The position numbers and the translations under genes were made by a program. This document shows positions 1 through 5,637 of a stretch of DNA of 5,637 nt, in pieces (positions within the stretch are counted from its first letter, which is position 1; the number at the start of each line of letters is the position of its first letter). The stretch spans positions 1 through 5,637 of the forward strand of contig CAMNNS010000100.1 in NCBI GenBank assembly GCA_946545765.1, given 5' to 3'. The notes beneath the pieces were generated by a model. The model searched no databases, had not been told where the DNA came from, and saw only the letters and a list, made by a program, of their open reading frames with translations. Source of the stretch: an uncultured Bacteroidales bacterium (lineage in GTDB: Bacteria; Bacteroidota; Bacteroidia; Bacteroidales; UBA932).

Positions 1-735
1 AAAAGCCTCTATATCATTTTCTTTAGCCTTTTTAATTGCTGGGATAATAATATTCTGCTCTTCATCACCAAGAACTCCATTATCCCCTGCATGAGGATTC
101 AACCCCAAAACTGCAATTTTTGGACGCTCTATACAAAAATCTCTTTTCAGAGATTGGTTCATTAATCTCAATTTACTTAATATCAAATCTTCATTGATAC
201 TCGAAGGGACATCTTTTAATGGCACATGCATAGTAACAACCCCCACTTTTAATGTATCTGTACACATAAACATTAAGCCATCTTCTGCCCCAAATGTCTC
301 TATCAGATAACCAGTATGACCGGGATATTTAAAATGTTCTTGAGTAACTCCACGCTTACTGAATGGGGCTGTAACAAGAATATTTATATAGCCTGCTTTT
401 GCATCTTCAACAGCTCTCTCTAAGGCAACTATAGCTGCTTTTGCACTCTCGTGAGTTAAAACACCCGGTTCAACATTTAAATCATCGCTCACACAATTAA
501 CAATATTAACCCTTTTAGCATGGGCATCTTTGGCAGATGATATAACATTTGTATTTATATTATCAGTTTCTGGTATCTGCTTACGGTAAATTCCAAAAGC
601 CTTTGAAGAACCATAAACTACCGGTGTAAATAGGTCTAATACCCCAGCATTAGATAAAGATTTTATTATAACCTCATAGCCAATACCGTTGCTATCCCCT
701 TGTGTGATTCCTACAATCAATTTATCTTGACTCAT
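1..735 (-). CDS. pdxA: 4-hydroxythreonine-4-phosphate dehydrogenase PdxA (C-terminus cut by the window edge)
   Basis: PdxA oxidises 4-phosphohydroxy-L-threonine with NAD(P)+. The product decarboxylates to 3-amino-1-hydroxyacetone 1-phosphate, which PdxJ joins to deoxyxylulose phosphate to make pyridoxine phosphate in the cytoplasm. I translated 245 uninterrupted codons from the ATG at 735 to base 1; the family is roughly 330-360 residues, so about a quarter to a third is missing. Seen: N-terminal GITQGDSNGIGYEV (9-22), VTAPFSK (121-127), GHTGYL (139-144), TMHVPLKDVP (168-177) and GLNPHAGDNGVLGDEE (211-226). H140 and H170 correspond to E. coli metal ligands H166 and H211. The third ligand, in the YHDQG motif, would lie outside the window. 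The start is supported by AAGGAG seven bases upstream and by alignment of the GIT motif near the N-terminus. The gene follows recG on the same strand after an 85-base gap. Truncation is an edge effect, not a broken gene. Confidence 0.96.
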   Translation of the reverse strand, partial: MSQDKLIVGITQGDSNGIGYEVIIKSLSNAGVLDLFTPVVYGSSKAFGIYRKQIPETDNINTNVISSAKDAHAKRVNIVNCVSDDLNVEPGVLTHESAKAAIVALERAVEDAKAGYINILVTAPFSKRGVTQEHFKYPGHTGYLIETFGAEDGLMFMCTDTLKVGVVTMHVPLKDVPSSINEDLILSKLRLMNQSLKRDFCIERPKIAVLGLNPHAGDNGVLGDEEQNIIIPAIKKAKENDIEAF

Positions 736-742
736 AAAATGT

Positions 743-748
743 CTCCTT
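743..748 (-). promoter_or_regulatory. Shine-Dalgarno site of pdxA
   Basis: On the minus strand this reads AAGGAG, followed by seven bases (ACATTTT) and the pdxA ATG at 735. It is a near-perfect match to the anti-SD sequence at ideal spacing and fixes the pdxA start. It is the clearest Shine-Dalgarno site in the window: recG and glnS show none at the right distance, and nfo has only a weak A-rich AAAG. Confidence 0.75.
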
Positions 749-768
749 ATTATAAATAAAAACTATAA

Positions 769-802
769 CAAAGCTTAAAATATAAACTCTGCAATATACA
801 AA
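769..802 (-). promoter_or_regulatory. possible Bacteroidota-type promoter for pdxA
   Basis: The 85-base recG-pdxA gap (736-820) is very AT-rich. On the minus strand it has TTTG at 802-799, then about 21-22 bases, then TAAGCTTTG at 777-769. The Bacteroidota consensus is TTTG near -33 and TAnnTTTG near -7. Here the -7 box is imperfect: it is either TA plus three bases plus TTTG, or AAnnTTTG. A start a few bases downstream would leave a leader of roughly 25-30 bases containing the Shine-Dalgarno site. Such AT-rich matches arise easily by chance, so this is only a candidate. I see no convincing stem-loop terminator for recG in the same gap. Confidence 0.3.
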
Positions 803-820
803 AAAATATGTTCAATTTAC

Positions 821-3043
821 CTAACTAACGATAGAGTAATCTTTGAAATCTTTCCCCCCCTTCTTTAAGATGAGAAGTTGTTTAGAGAGAATTTGATTAA
901 CTCCAAATTGTAGAGAAGGGTCATCTTCCAAAATTTGAGATGCCCACCTTCGTGCTTCATCTAATATTACACCATCTTTATATAAGGAAGATATATTCAA
1001 GTTCATCGATAAACCACTTTGGTTTGTCCCCTCTATATCGCCCGGCCCACGCATTTTCATATCTTCTTCTGCTAAAAGGAAACCGTCTGTTGTAGAACAC
1101 ATTAAATCAATCCTTTTTTTGCTCTCTTTACTTAATTTAACCCCCGTCATAAGGATGCAATAAGAATCTTTACTCCCCCTACCTACTCTACCTCTTAATT
1201 GATGCAACTGGCTAAGTCCAAATCTTTCAGCACTTTCTATTACCATAACAGAGGCATTAGGTACATCTACTCCAACCTCTATTACAGAGGTAGATACTAA
1301 TATTTGTGCCCCCCCATTGGCAAAAACATTCATTCCATACTCTTTATCTTCAGACTTTTGCTTACCATGTACAACCGCAGTCTTATAAACTGGATAGGGG
1401 AACTCTTCTAAAATTCTTTGATACCCAATTTCTAAATTTTCATAATCCATTTTTTCGCTCTCTTTAATAAGAGGATAAACAACGAAAACTTGTCTCCCGA
1501 GCTTAATTTGTCCCCTCATAAAGGCAAAAACCTCTCCCCTTCTCGATTCATAAAAATGCTTTGTTACAATAGGGGTTCTACCTGGAGGAAGTTCGTCTAT
1601 AACAGATAGATCTAAATCTCCATACAAAGTCATAGATAATGTTCGAGGGATAGGGGTAGCTGTCATTACTAATATGTGCGGAACTACAGACAATTTATCA
1701 GATGTAAGTAGATTCTTTTTCCACAATTTAGACCTCTGCTCCACACCAAATCTATGCTGTTCATCTATGATAGATAAACCCAACTTTTTAAACACGACAG
1801 TATCTTCTATAAGTGCGTGAGTGCCAATGAGTATATCTATCTCACCATCTTGAAGCTTTTTGTGCAGTTCTTCCCTCTCTCTCTTCTTTGTACTGCCGGT
1901 TAAAAGGGCACATTTTGCCTCTGTATTTAATAAGAATTTTGAGATATTTTTGTAATGTTGCTGTGCTAAGACCTCAGTCGGTGCCATAATACAAGCTTGA
2001 AAACCATTATCAATAACTATTAAAGAGATAAGCACAGCTACTAATGTTTTTCCACTCCCGACATCACCTTGCAATAATCTATTCATTTGATTACCACTTC
2101 TAAGATCTTCTCTCATCTCTTTAATTACTCTTTTTTGAGCACCAGTTAAAGAATATGGTAAGGAGTTGTAACATTTATAGAAATTATCTCCTACATTTTT
2201 CATTACAACCCCTCTTAATTTCTCCCTCCTATTATGTTTTTGTTTTAACAGCCCTAATTGTAAATAAAAGAGTTCCTCAAATTTTAATCTGTATTGAGCT
2301 CTACTTAAAGCATTGGTATTTAGAGGAAAATGTATATTCTTTAGTGCATCGGATAGAGAGCATAACCCAGCAGCTTTTATCAGATAATCGGGAAGTGTCT
2401 CTTCTAAATTTGGAAGTACTTTAGCCAACAAAACAGATTCTATCTTTGTAATAGCCTTAATACCAAGGCCTCCATTTTTCATCTTTTCTGTCATTCTGTA
2501 TATACCAGCCATTTTACCCACACCAAACGATAACGCTTTTTCGGGTAAATCAATCTCGGGGTGTACAATGGTTATATCATTCTTGAATATAGTAATTTTC
2601 CCAAAAACTATATACTCGTCACCAATAGTTAGTTTTTCTAAAATCCATTTCAAACCACTAAAAAAAACGAGCTTAATCTCTCCTGTTGAGTCTTTTAAAA
2701 TAGCTTCTAATCTCTTTTTATTTGTCTTATAACCAATTGTTTCTACAGATATTATCTTACCTCGTAGTTGAACATAAGTATTAGAACTTACCTCCGTAAC
2801 TGTATCAGAAAAACTATTATTGTCTAAAGAAAGAACTTCATTATCATAATTAGGAATATTAAGATTAGAGACATACAGATTTTTGATTGTTTCAACTTTA
2901 GTTCTATCTATCCATCTATAAGGAAAATAGTAAAGCATATCTCTAAAAGTGTGAATATTAGCCTCTTTAGACAGCACTTCAGCCCTTTTAGGTCCTATGC
3001 CTTGTAAAAATTTTATATCGGTATTTAGAATATTTTCCTCCAT
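821..3043 (-). CDS. recG: ATP-dependent DNA helicase RecG
   Basis: RecG is a superfamily 2 double-strand DNA translocase that reverses stalled replication forks and branch-migrates Holliday junctions and D-loops. From the ATG at 3043 it has 740 residues: N-terminal helix-hairpin-helix-like FLQGIGPKRAEVL (12-24), wedge/OB-fold (about 90-170), Walker A GDVGSGKT (326-333), motif Ia APTEVLAQQH (354-363), DEQH box (427-430), motif III TAT (461-463), motif V around STSVIEVGVDVP (584-595), motif VI QLRGRVGRG (615-623) and the RecG-specific MRGPGD segment (664-669). All catalytic motifs look intact. Many relatives are near 690-700 residues; most of the excess is a polar insertion at about 59-89. A GTG two codons upstream (3047-3049) could be the start instead. 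An in-frame TGA at 3059-3061 rules out anything longer. No Shine-Dalgarno precedes either. The gene follows nfo after 36 bases and is probably co-transcribed with it. Confidence 0.98.
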   Translation of the reverse strand: MEENILNTDIKFLQGIGPKRAEVLSKEANIHTFRDMLYYFPYRWIDRTKVETIKNLYVSNLNIPNYDNEVLSLDNNSFSDTVTEVSSNTYVQLRGKIISVETIGYKTNKKRLEAILKDSTGEIKLVFFSGLKWILEKLTIGDEYIVFGKITIFKNDITIVHPEIDLPEKALSFGVGKMAGIYRMTEKMKNGGLGIKAITKIESVLLAKVLPNLEETLPDYLIKAAGLCSLSDALKNIHFPLNTNALSRAQYRLKFEELFYLQLGLLKQKHNRREKLRGVVMKNVGDNFYKCYNSLPYSLTGAQKRVIKEMREDLRSGNQMNRLLQGDVGSGKTLVAVLISLIVIDNGFQACIMAPTEVLAQQHYKNISKFLLNTEAKCALLTGSTKKREREELHKKLQDGEIDILIGTHALIEDTVVFKKLGLSIIDEQHRFGVEQRSKLWKKNLLTSDKLSVVPHILVMTATPIPRTLSMTLYGDLDLSVIDELPPGRTPIVTKHFYESRRGEVFAFMRGQIKLGRQVFVVYPLIKESEKMDYENLEIGYQRILEEFPYPVYKTAVVHGKQKSEDKEYGMNVFANGGAQILVSTSVIEVGVDVPNASVMVIESAERFGLSQLHQLRGRVGRGSKDSYCILMTGVKLSKESKKRIDLMCSTTDGFLLAEEDMKMRGPGDIEGTNQSGLSMNLNISSLYKDGVILDEARRWASQILEDDPSLQFGVNQILSKQLLILKKGGKDFKDYSIVS
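854..860 (-). repeat. G7 homopolymer near the 3' end of recG
   Basis: Seven C on the plus strand read as G7 in recG, encoding the KGG of the C-terminal KKGGKDFKDYSIVS. It lies about a dozen codons before the stop. Adding or removing one G changes only the last dozen or so residues, because all three frames stop close to the same place. The annotated frame keeps a terminal Ile-Val-Ser that resembles the end of related RecG proteins as I recall them. Confidence 0.6.
1309..1315 (-). repeat. G7 homopolymer in recG just before motif V
   Basis: Seven C on the plus strand read as G7 in recG, encoding Gly-Gly within FANGGAQILVS. Unlike the tract at the 3' end, a slip here would matter. One G fewer gives a TAG within seven codons, and one G more gives a TAA about twenty codons later. 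Both would remove motifs V and VI. The present sequence is in frame. Confidence 0.6.
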
Positions 3044-3079
3044 AGCCACGACAAAGCATCACTACGATAACAGGTGGAA

Positions 3080-3922
3080 CTATTTAATAAAACTTTTTAG
3101 TGTCGCAATTTCACGACTCCATATATCGGGATTAGGGGTCTCTAAAATAAGGGGAATATTATCAAATCTACTATCTTCTATAATCATTCTGAATGGTTCA
3201 AGACCTATAATACCATCACCTAAAGATTCGTGTCTATCAACTTTAGAACCCAACTCTTTTTTAGCATCATTAAGATGTACACCTTTTAAATATTTGAACC
3301 CAATAATTTTATCAAATGATTCAAAAACATTTGTAAAAGATTCTTTTGTAGTAAAATCGTAACCTGCTGCAAATAAATGGCATGTATCAATACACACCCC
3401 TACTCTCGATTTGTCTTCTACCTTATCTATGATTGATGCCAAGTGTTCAAACTGATAACCAATATTTGACCCTTGTCCAGCTGTATTCTCTATAACTGCA
3501 GTTACACCATTAGTTTTATCTAATGTAATATTTAAAGACTCAGCGATTCGATTAATACACTCTTGTTCAGAAATCTCTTTAAGGTGGCTCCCAGGATGGA
3601 AATTTAATCTATCCAAACCAAGTGCAGAACATCTGTTCATCTCTTCTAAAAAACTCAGACGCGATTTTGCCAACCCCTCATCTGTTGGATTACCTAAATT
3701 TATTAGATAACTATCGTGAGGAAGTATCTGTGAAGGGGTATAATTATATTTAGCACACGCTTCTTTAAAATCGGCGATTTCTTTAGGTTCTAACGGTTTA
3801 GCTAACCATTGTTTTTGATTTTTGGTAAACAAGGCAAATGCTGTAGCTCCAATATTATGAGCATTGATTGGGGCATTAACCAAACCACCCGAGGCGCTAA
3901 CATGGGCACCAATAAACTTCAT
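3080..3922 (-). CDS. nfo: endonuclease IV (AP endonuclease, Nfo family)
   Basis: Endonuclease IV is a tri-zinc TIM-barrel enzyme of base excision repair. It cuts the backbone 5' of abasic sites and trims blocked 3' ends so that polymerase can extend. The product has 280 residues, against 285 in E. coli Nfo. All nine metal ligands known from E. coli fall at the same numbers here: H69 (LPHDSY), H109 (NFHPG), E145 (VIENTAG), D179 and H182 (IDTCHLFAAGYD), H216 (GVHLNDA), D229 and H231 (DRHESLGDG), and E261 (LETPNPD). The N-terminal FIGAHVSASGG is also typical. The ATG at 3922 lies three bases after the glnS stop, so translation is probably coupled to glnS, and no independent promoter is evident. 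Only a weak AAAG precedes it. The conservation of every ligand makes an active enzyme very likely. Confidence 0.98.
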   Translation of the reverse strand: MKFIGAHVSASGGLVNAPINAHNIGATAFALFTKNQKQWLAKPLEPKEIADFKEACAKYNYTPSQILPHDSYLINLGNPTDEGLAKSRLSFLEEMNRCSALGLDRLNFHPGSHLKEISEQECINRIAESLNITLDKTNGVTAVIENTAGQGSNIGYQFEHLASIIDKVEDKSRVGVCIDTCHLFAAGYDFTTKESFTNVFESFDKIIGFKYLKGVHLNDAKKELGSKVDRHESLGDGIIGLEPFRMIIEDSRFDNIPLILETPNPDIWSREIATLKSFIK

Positions 3923-3925
3923 TCT

Positions 3926-5599
3926 TTATAATTTAAAATTATCCTTTAGAGTTACTGTTCTATTAAAGACCACTTTTTCCCCCTCTACACTTGAAACTTT
4001 GTCTTTAATAAAATAGCCAAGCCTTTCAAACTGAACTGCTATACCACTATTATCCTTTAATAAATCTGGTTCAACAAATGCTTTAACAATATCCATTGAA
4101 TGAGGATTTAAGAAATCTTTATAATCTTTATCCTCAGCGATTTGATCCATATATTGTTCTGTAAACAAACGATCTACCAATCTAACTTCAACTTGATTAG
4201 CTTGTTGGCAAACCCAATGGATTGTCCCTTTAACACTTCTCCATTCGCCTGCACCAGGTTTAGAAGATGGATCATAAGTACAAATCACTTTTAAAACATT
4301 TCCAGCACTATCCTTTACAACTTCTTTACACTTAATAATATAAGCATATTTAAGACGCACTTCCCCATCTGGTTTTAATCGGAAATATTTTTTAGGAGCA
4401 TCTTCCATAAAATCTGCTCGCTCTATAAATAACTTACCGCTAAACGGTATTAAACGCTTTGGACCATCTTGATTAGCAGGATTTAATGGAGCTTCAAACC
4501 ATTCAACCTTACCCTCTTCCCAGCCTTCTATTTCAAGTTCTATAGGGTCTAAAACTGCCATATATCTGTTTGCCCGTACATTTAGATCTTCTCTTACACA
4601 CCACTCTAATAAACTGAGGTCAATAATATTATCTCTCTTTGCAACACCAACTTTCTCAGCAAACATTTTTATACTTTCAGGGGTATAACCTCTTCTTCTT
4701 ATACCACATATAGTTGGCATCCTTGGGTCGTCCCAGCCTGTTACATAATTATTTTTTACAAGTTCTAATAACTTTCTCTTACTCATAACAGTATAGGTAA
4801 GATTCAATCTTGCAAATTCATACTGCTTTGAAGGGAAAATATCTAACTTCTCTATAAACCAATCATATAAAGGGCGATGAACATCAAATTCCAAAGTACA
4901 GATAGAGTGTGTTATATTCTCAATAGAATCGCTCTCACCATGGGCATAATCGTACATAGGATATATACACCATTTAGTACCTGTTCTATGATGAGGGGCA
5001 TAACTAATTCTGTACATAATCGGATCTCTAAAAAGCATATTAGGATGTGCCATATCTATCTTAGCCCTAAGCACTTTCTCCCCCTCCTTAAATTTTCCAT
5101 CTCTCATTTGTCTAAAGAGTTCTAAATTTTCTTCTACACTCCTATCGCGATAAGGGCTCTCAACACCAGGCCTCTGAACTGTTCCCCTATTCTCTCTTAT
5201 CTCCTCTAAAGTTTGATCATCTACATAAGCTAAACCTTTCTTTATAAGCACCTCTGCCCAATCGTAAAGTTGTTGAAAATAATCGGAAGCATACCTTTCA
5301 TTTGCCCATTCAAAACCCAACCACTTAATATCCTCTTTAATAGAATCTACATACTCCACATCCTCCTTTGTAGGGTTGGTGTCATCAAATCGTAAATTTG
5401 TTTTACCACCATATTTTTTTGCCAATCCAAAGTTTAAGCATATACTTTTTGCATGACCTATATGCAGATAACCATTTGGTTCAGGGGGAAAGCGAGTTAG
5501 AATAGATTTATGTTTACCGCTTTTAAGATCTTCCTCTATAATTTCTTCTATAAAATTGAGAGAACGGTCTTGATTTTTTGCATCTTTTATCTCTTCCAT
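3926..5599 (-). CDS. glnS: glutaminyl-tRNA synthetase (GlnRS)
   Basis: GlnRS is a class I aminoacyl-tRNA synthetase that charges tRNA-Gln with glutamine in the cytoplasm. From the ATG at 5599 it has 557 residues, the family's usual size. Seen: HIGH box in PPEPNGYLHIGHAKS (38-52), FDDTNPTKEDVEYV (71-84), CIYPMYDYAHGESD (211-224), KQYEFARLNLTYTVMSKRKL (258-277) with the MSKRK form of the KMSKS loop at 272-276, then the C-terminal anticodon-binding beta-barrels (about 340-557). D72, Y216 and Q259 match E. coli D66, Y211 and Q255 of the glutamine pocket. This and MSKRK separate it from GluRS. There is no YqeY extension. A GTG six codons upstream (5615-5617) is in frame, but a -7 box at 5620-5627 would put the transcript start at or below it, so I prefer the ATG. 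First gene of the likely glnS-nfo-recG unit. Confidence 0.98.
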   Translation of the reverse strand: MEEIKDAKNQDRSLNFIEEIIEEDLKSGKHKSILTRFPPEPNGYLHIGHAKSICLNFGLAKKYGGKTNLRFDDTNPTKEDVEYVDSIKEDIKWLGFEWANERYASDYFQQLYDWAEVLIKKGLAYVDDQTLEEIRENRGTVQRPGVESPYRDRSVEENLELFRQMRDGKFKEGEKVLRAKIDMAHPNMLFRDPIMYRISYAPHHRTGTKWCIYPMYDYAHGESDSIENITHSICTLEFDVHRPLYDWFIEKLDIFPSKQYEFARLNLTYTVMSKRKLLELVKNNYVTGWDDPRMPTICGIRRRGYTPESIKMFAEKVGVAKRDNIIDLSLLEWCVREDLNVRANRYMAVLDPIELEIEGWEEGKVEWFEAPLNPANQDGPKRLIPFSGKLFIERADFMEDAPKKYFRLKPDGEVRLKYAYIIKCKEVVKDSAGNVLKVICTYDPSSKPGAGEWRSVKGTIHWVCQQANQVEVRLVDRLFTEQYMDQIAEDKDYKDFLNPHSMDIVKAFVEPDLLKDNSGIAVQFERLGYFIKDKVSSVEGEKVVFNRTVTLKDNFKL

Positions 5600-5619
5600 A
5601 GCATACAAATTTCTCACTC

Positions 5620-5627
5620 CAAAGATA
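5620..5627 (-). promoter_or_regulatory. candidate Bacteroidota -7 promoter box of glnS
   Basis: The minus strand reads TATCTTTG, an exact match to the Bacteroidota -7 consensus TAnnTTTG, 20 bases upstream of the glnS ATG at 5599. Transcription would begin about 4-8 bases downstream, giving a leader of only some 10-20 bases. The matching -33 TTTG would lie beyond the right edge, so only half the promoter can be judged. Confidence 0.55.
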
Positions 5628-5637
5628 CATAAATATC

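Noticed and set aside
1..735. pdxA as a truncated pseudogene
   Set aside because: The frame is open with intact family motifs right up to base 1. The missing C-terminus is due to the window edge.
2155..2424. 89-codon open frame on the plus strand
   Set aside because: It lies wholly antisense to the conserved middle of recG, and its translation resembles no protein I recognise. It is best explained as a shadow of the AT-rich recG reading frame.
2660..2667. A8 run in recG
   Set aside because: It reads as Val-Phe-Phe codons in frame, and runs of this length are expected in AT-rich coding sequence.
3044..3079. Possible hairpin in the nfo-recG gap (TTCC-A-CC against GG-A-GGAA at the start of recG)
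   Set aside because: The pairing is short, has an internal mismatch, and one arm lies inside the recG coding start. It has no U-tract, so it is neither a terminator nor a convincing regulatory structure.
2997..3362. 121-codon open frame on the plus strand spanning the recG start and the nfo 3' end
   Set aside because: It is antisense to two well-supported genes and lacks any recognisable motif. Its length is within chance for antisense frames.
4877..5125. 82-codon open frame on the plus strand
   Set aside because: It is antisense to the conserved catalytic core of glnS, with no independent support.

Overview
The window is an ordinary housekeeping segment of an AT-rich bacterial chromosome. 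All four protein genes lie on the minus strand, so transcription runs from the right edge to the left. In transcription order they are glnS (glutaminyl-tRNA synthetase), nfo (endonuclease IV), recG (branch-migrating DNA helicase) and pdxA (4-hydroxythreonine-4-phosphate dehydrogenase), which is cut by the left edge. Coding sequence fills nearly everything. No RNA gene, mobile element, CRISPR array or long repeat is visible.

The organism is probably a member of Bacteroidota, most likely Bacteroidales. I infer this from the wording of the proteins, which recall Bacteroidales homologues (GITQGDSNGIGYEV in PdxA, the long RecG motif regions, and GlnRS rather than indirect Gln-tRNA formation). A TATCTTTG box just upstream of glnS also fits the Bacteroidota -7 consensus TAnnTTTG. 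Two of the four genes lack a clear Shine-Dalgarno sequence, which suits that phylum. Genus cannot be settled without a search.

Layout: the glnS start and a candidate -7 box sit at the right edge (about 5597-5627). glnS ends 3 bases before nfo. nfo is followed by a 36-base gap and then recG. recG is followed by an 85-base gap holding a possible promoter and a good Shine-Dalgarno site for pdxA. glnS-nfo-recG looks like one transcription unit joining translation with DNA repair. Nfo incises abasic sites and RecG remodels stalled forks and recombination junctions, so those two fit together functionally. pdxA (vitamin B6 synthesis) could be read through from upstream or started separately.

No novel system was found. 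The points worth a second look are modest: a Ser/Asn/Asp-rich insertion in RecG, two G7 tracts in recG, start-site choices for glnS and recG, and the possible separate expression of pdxA.
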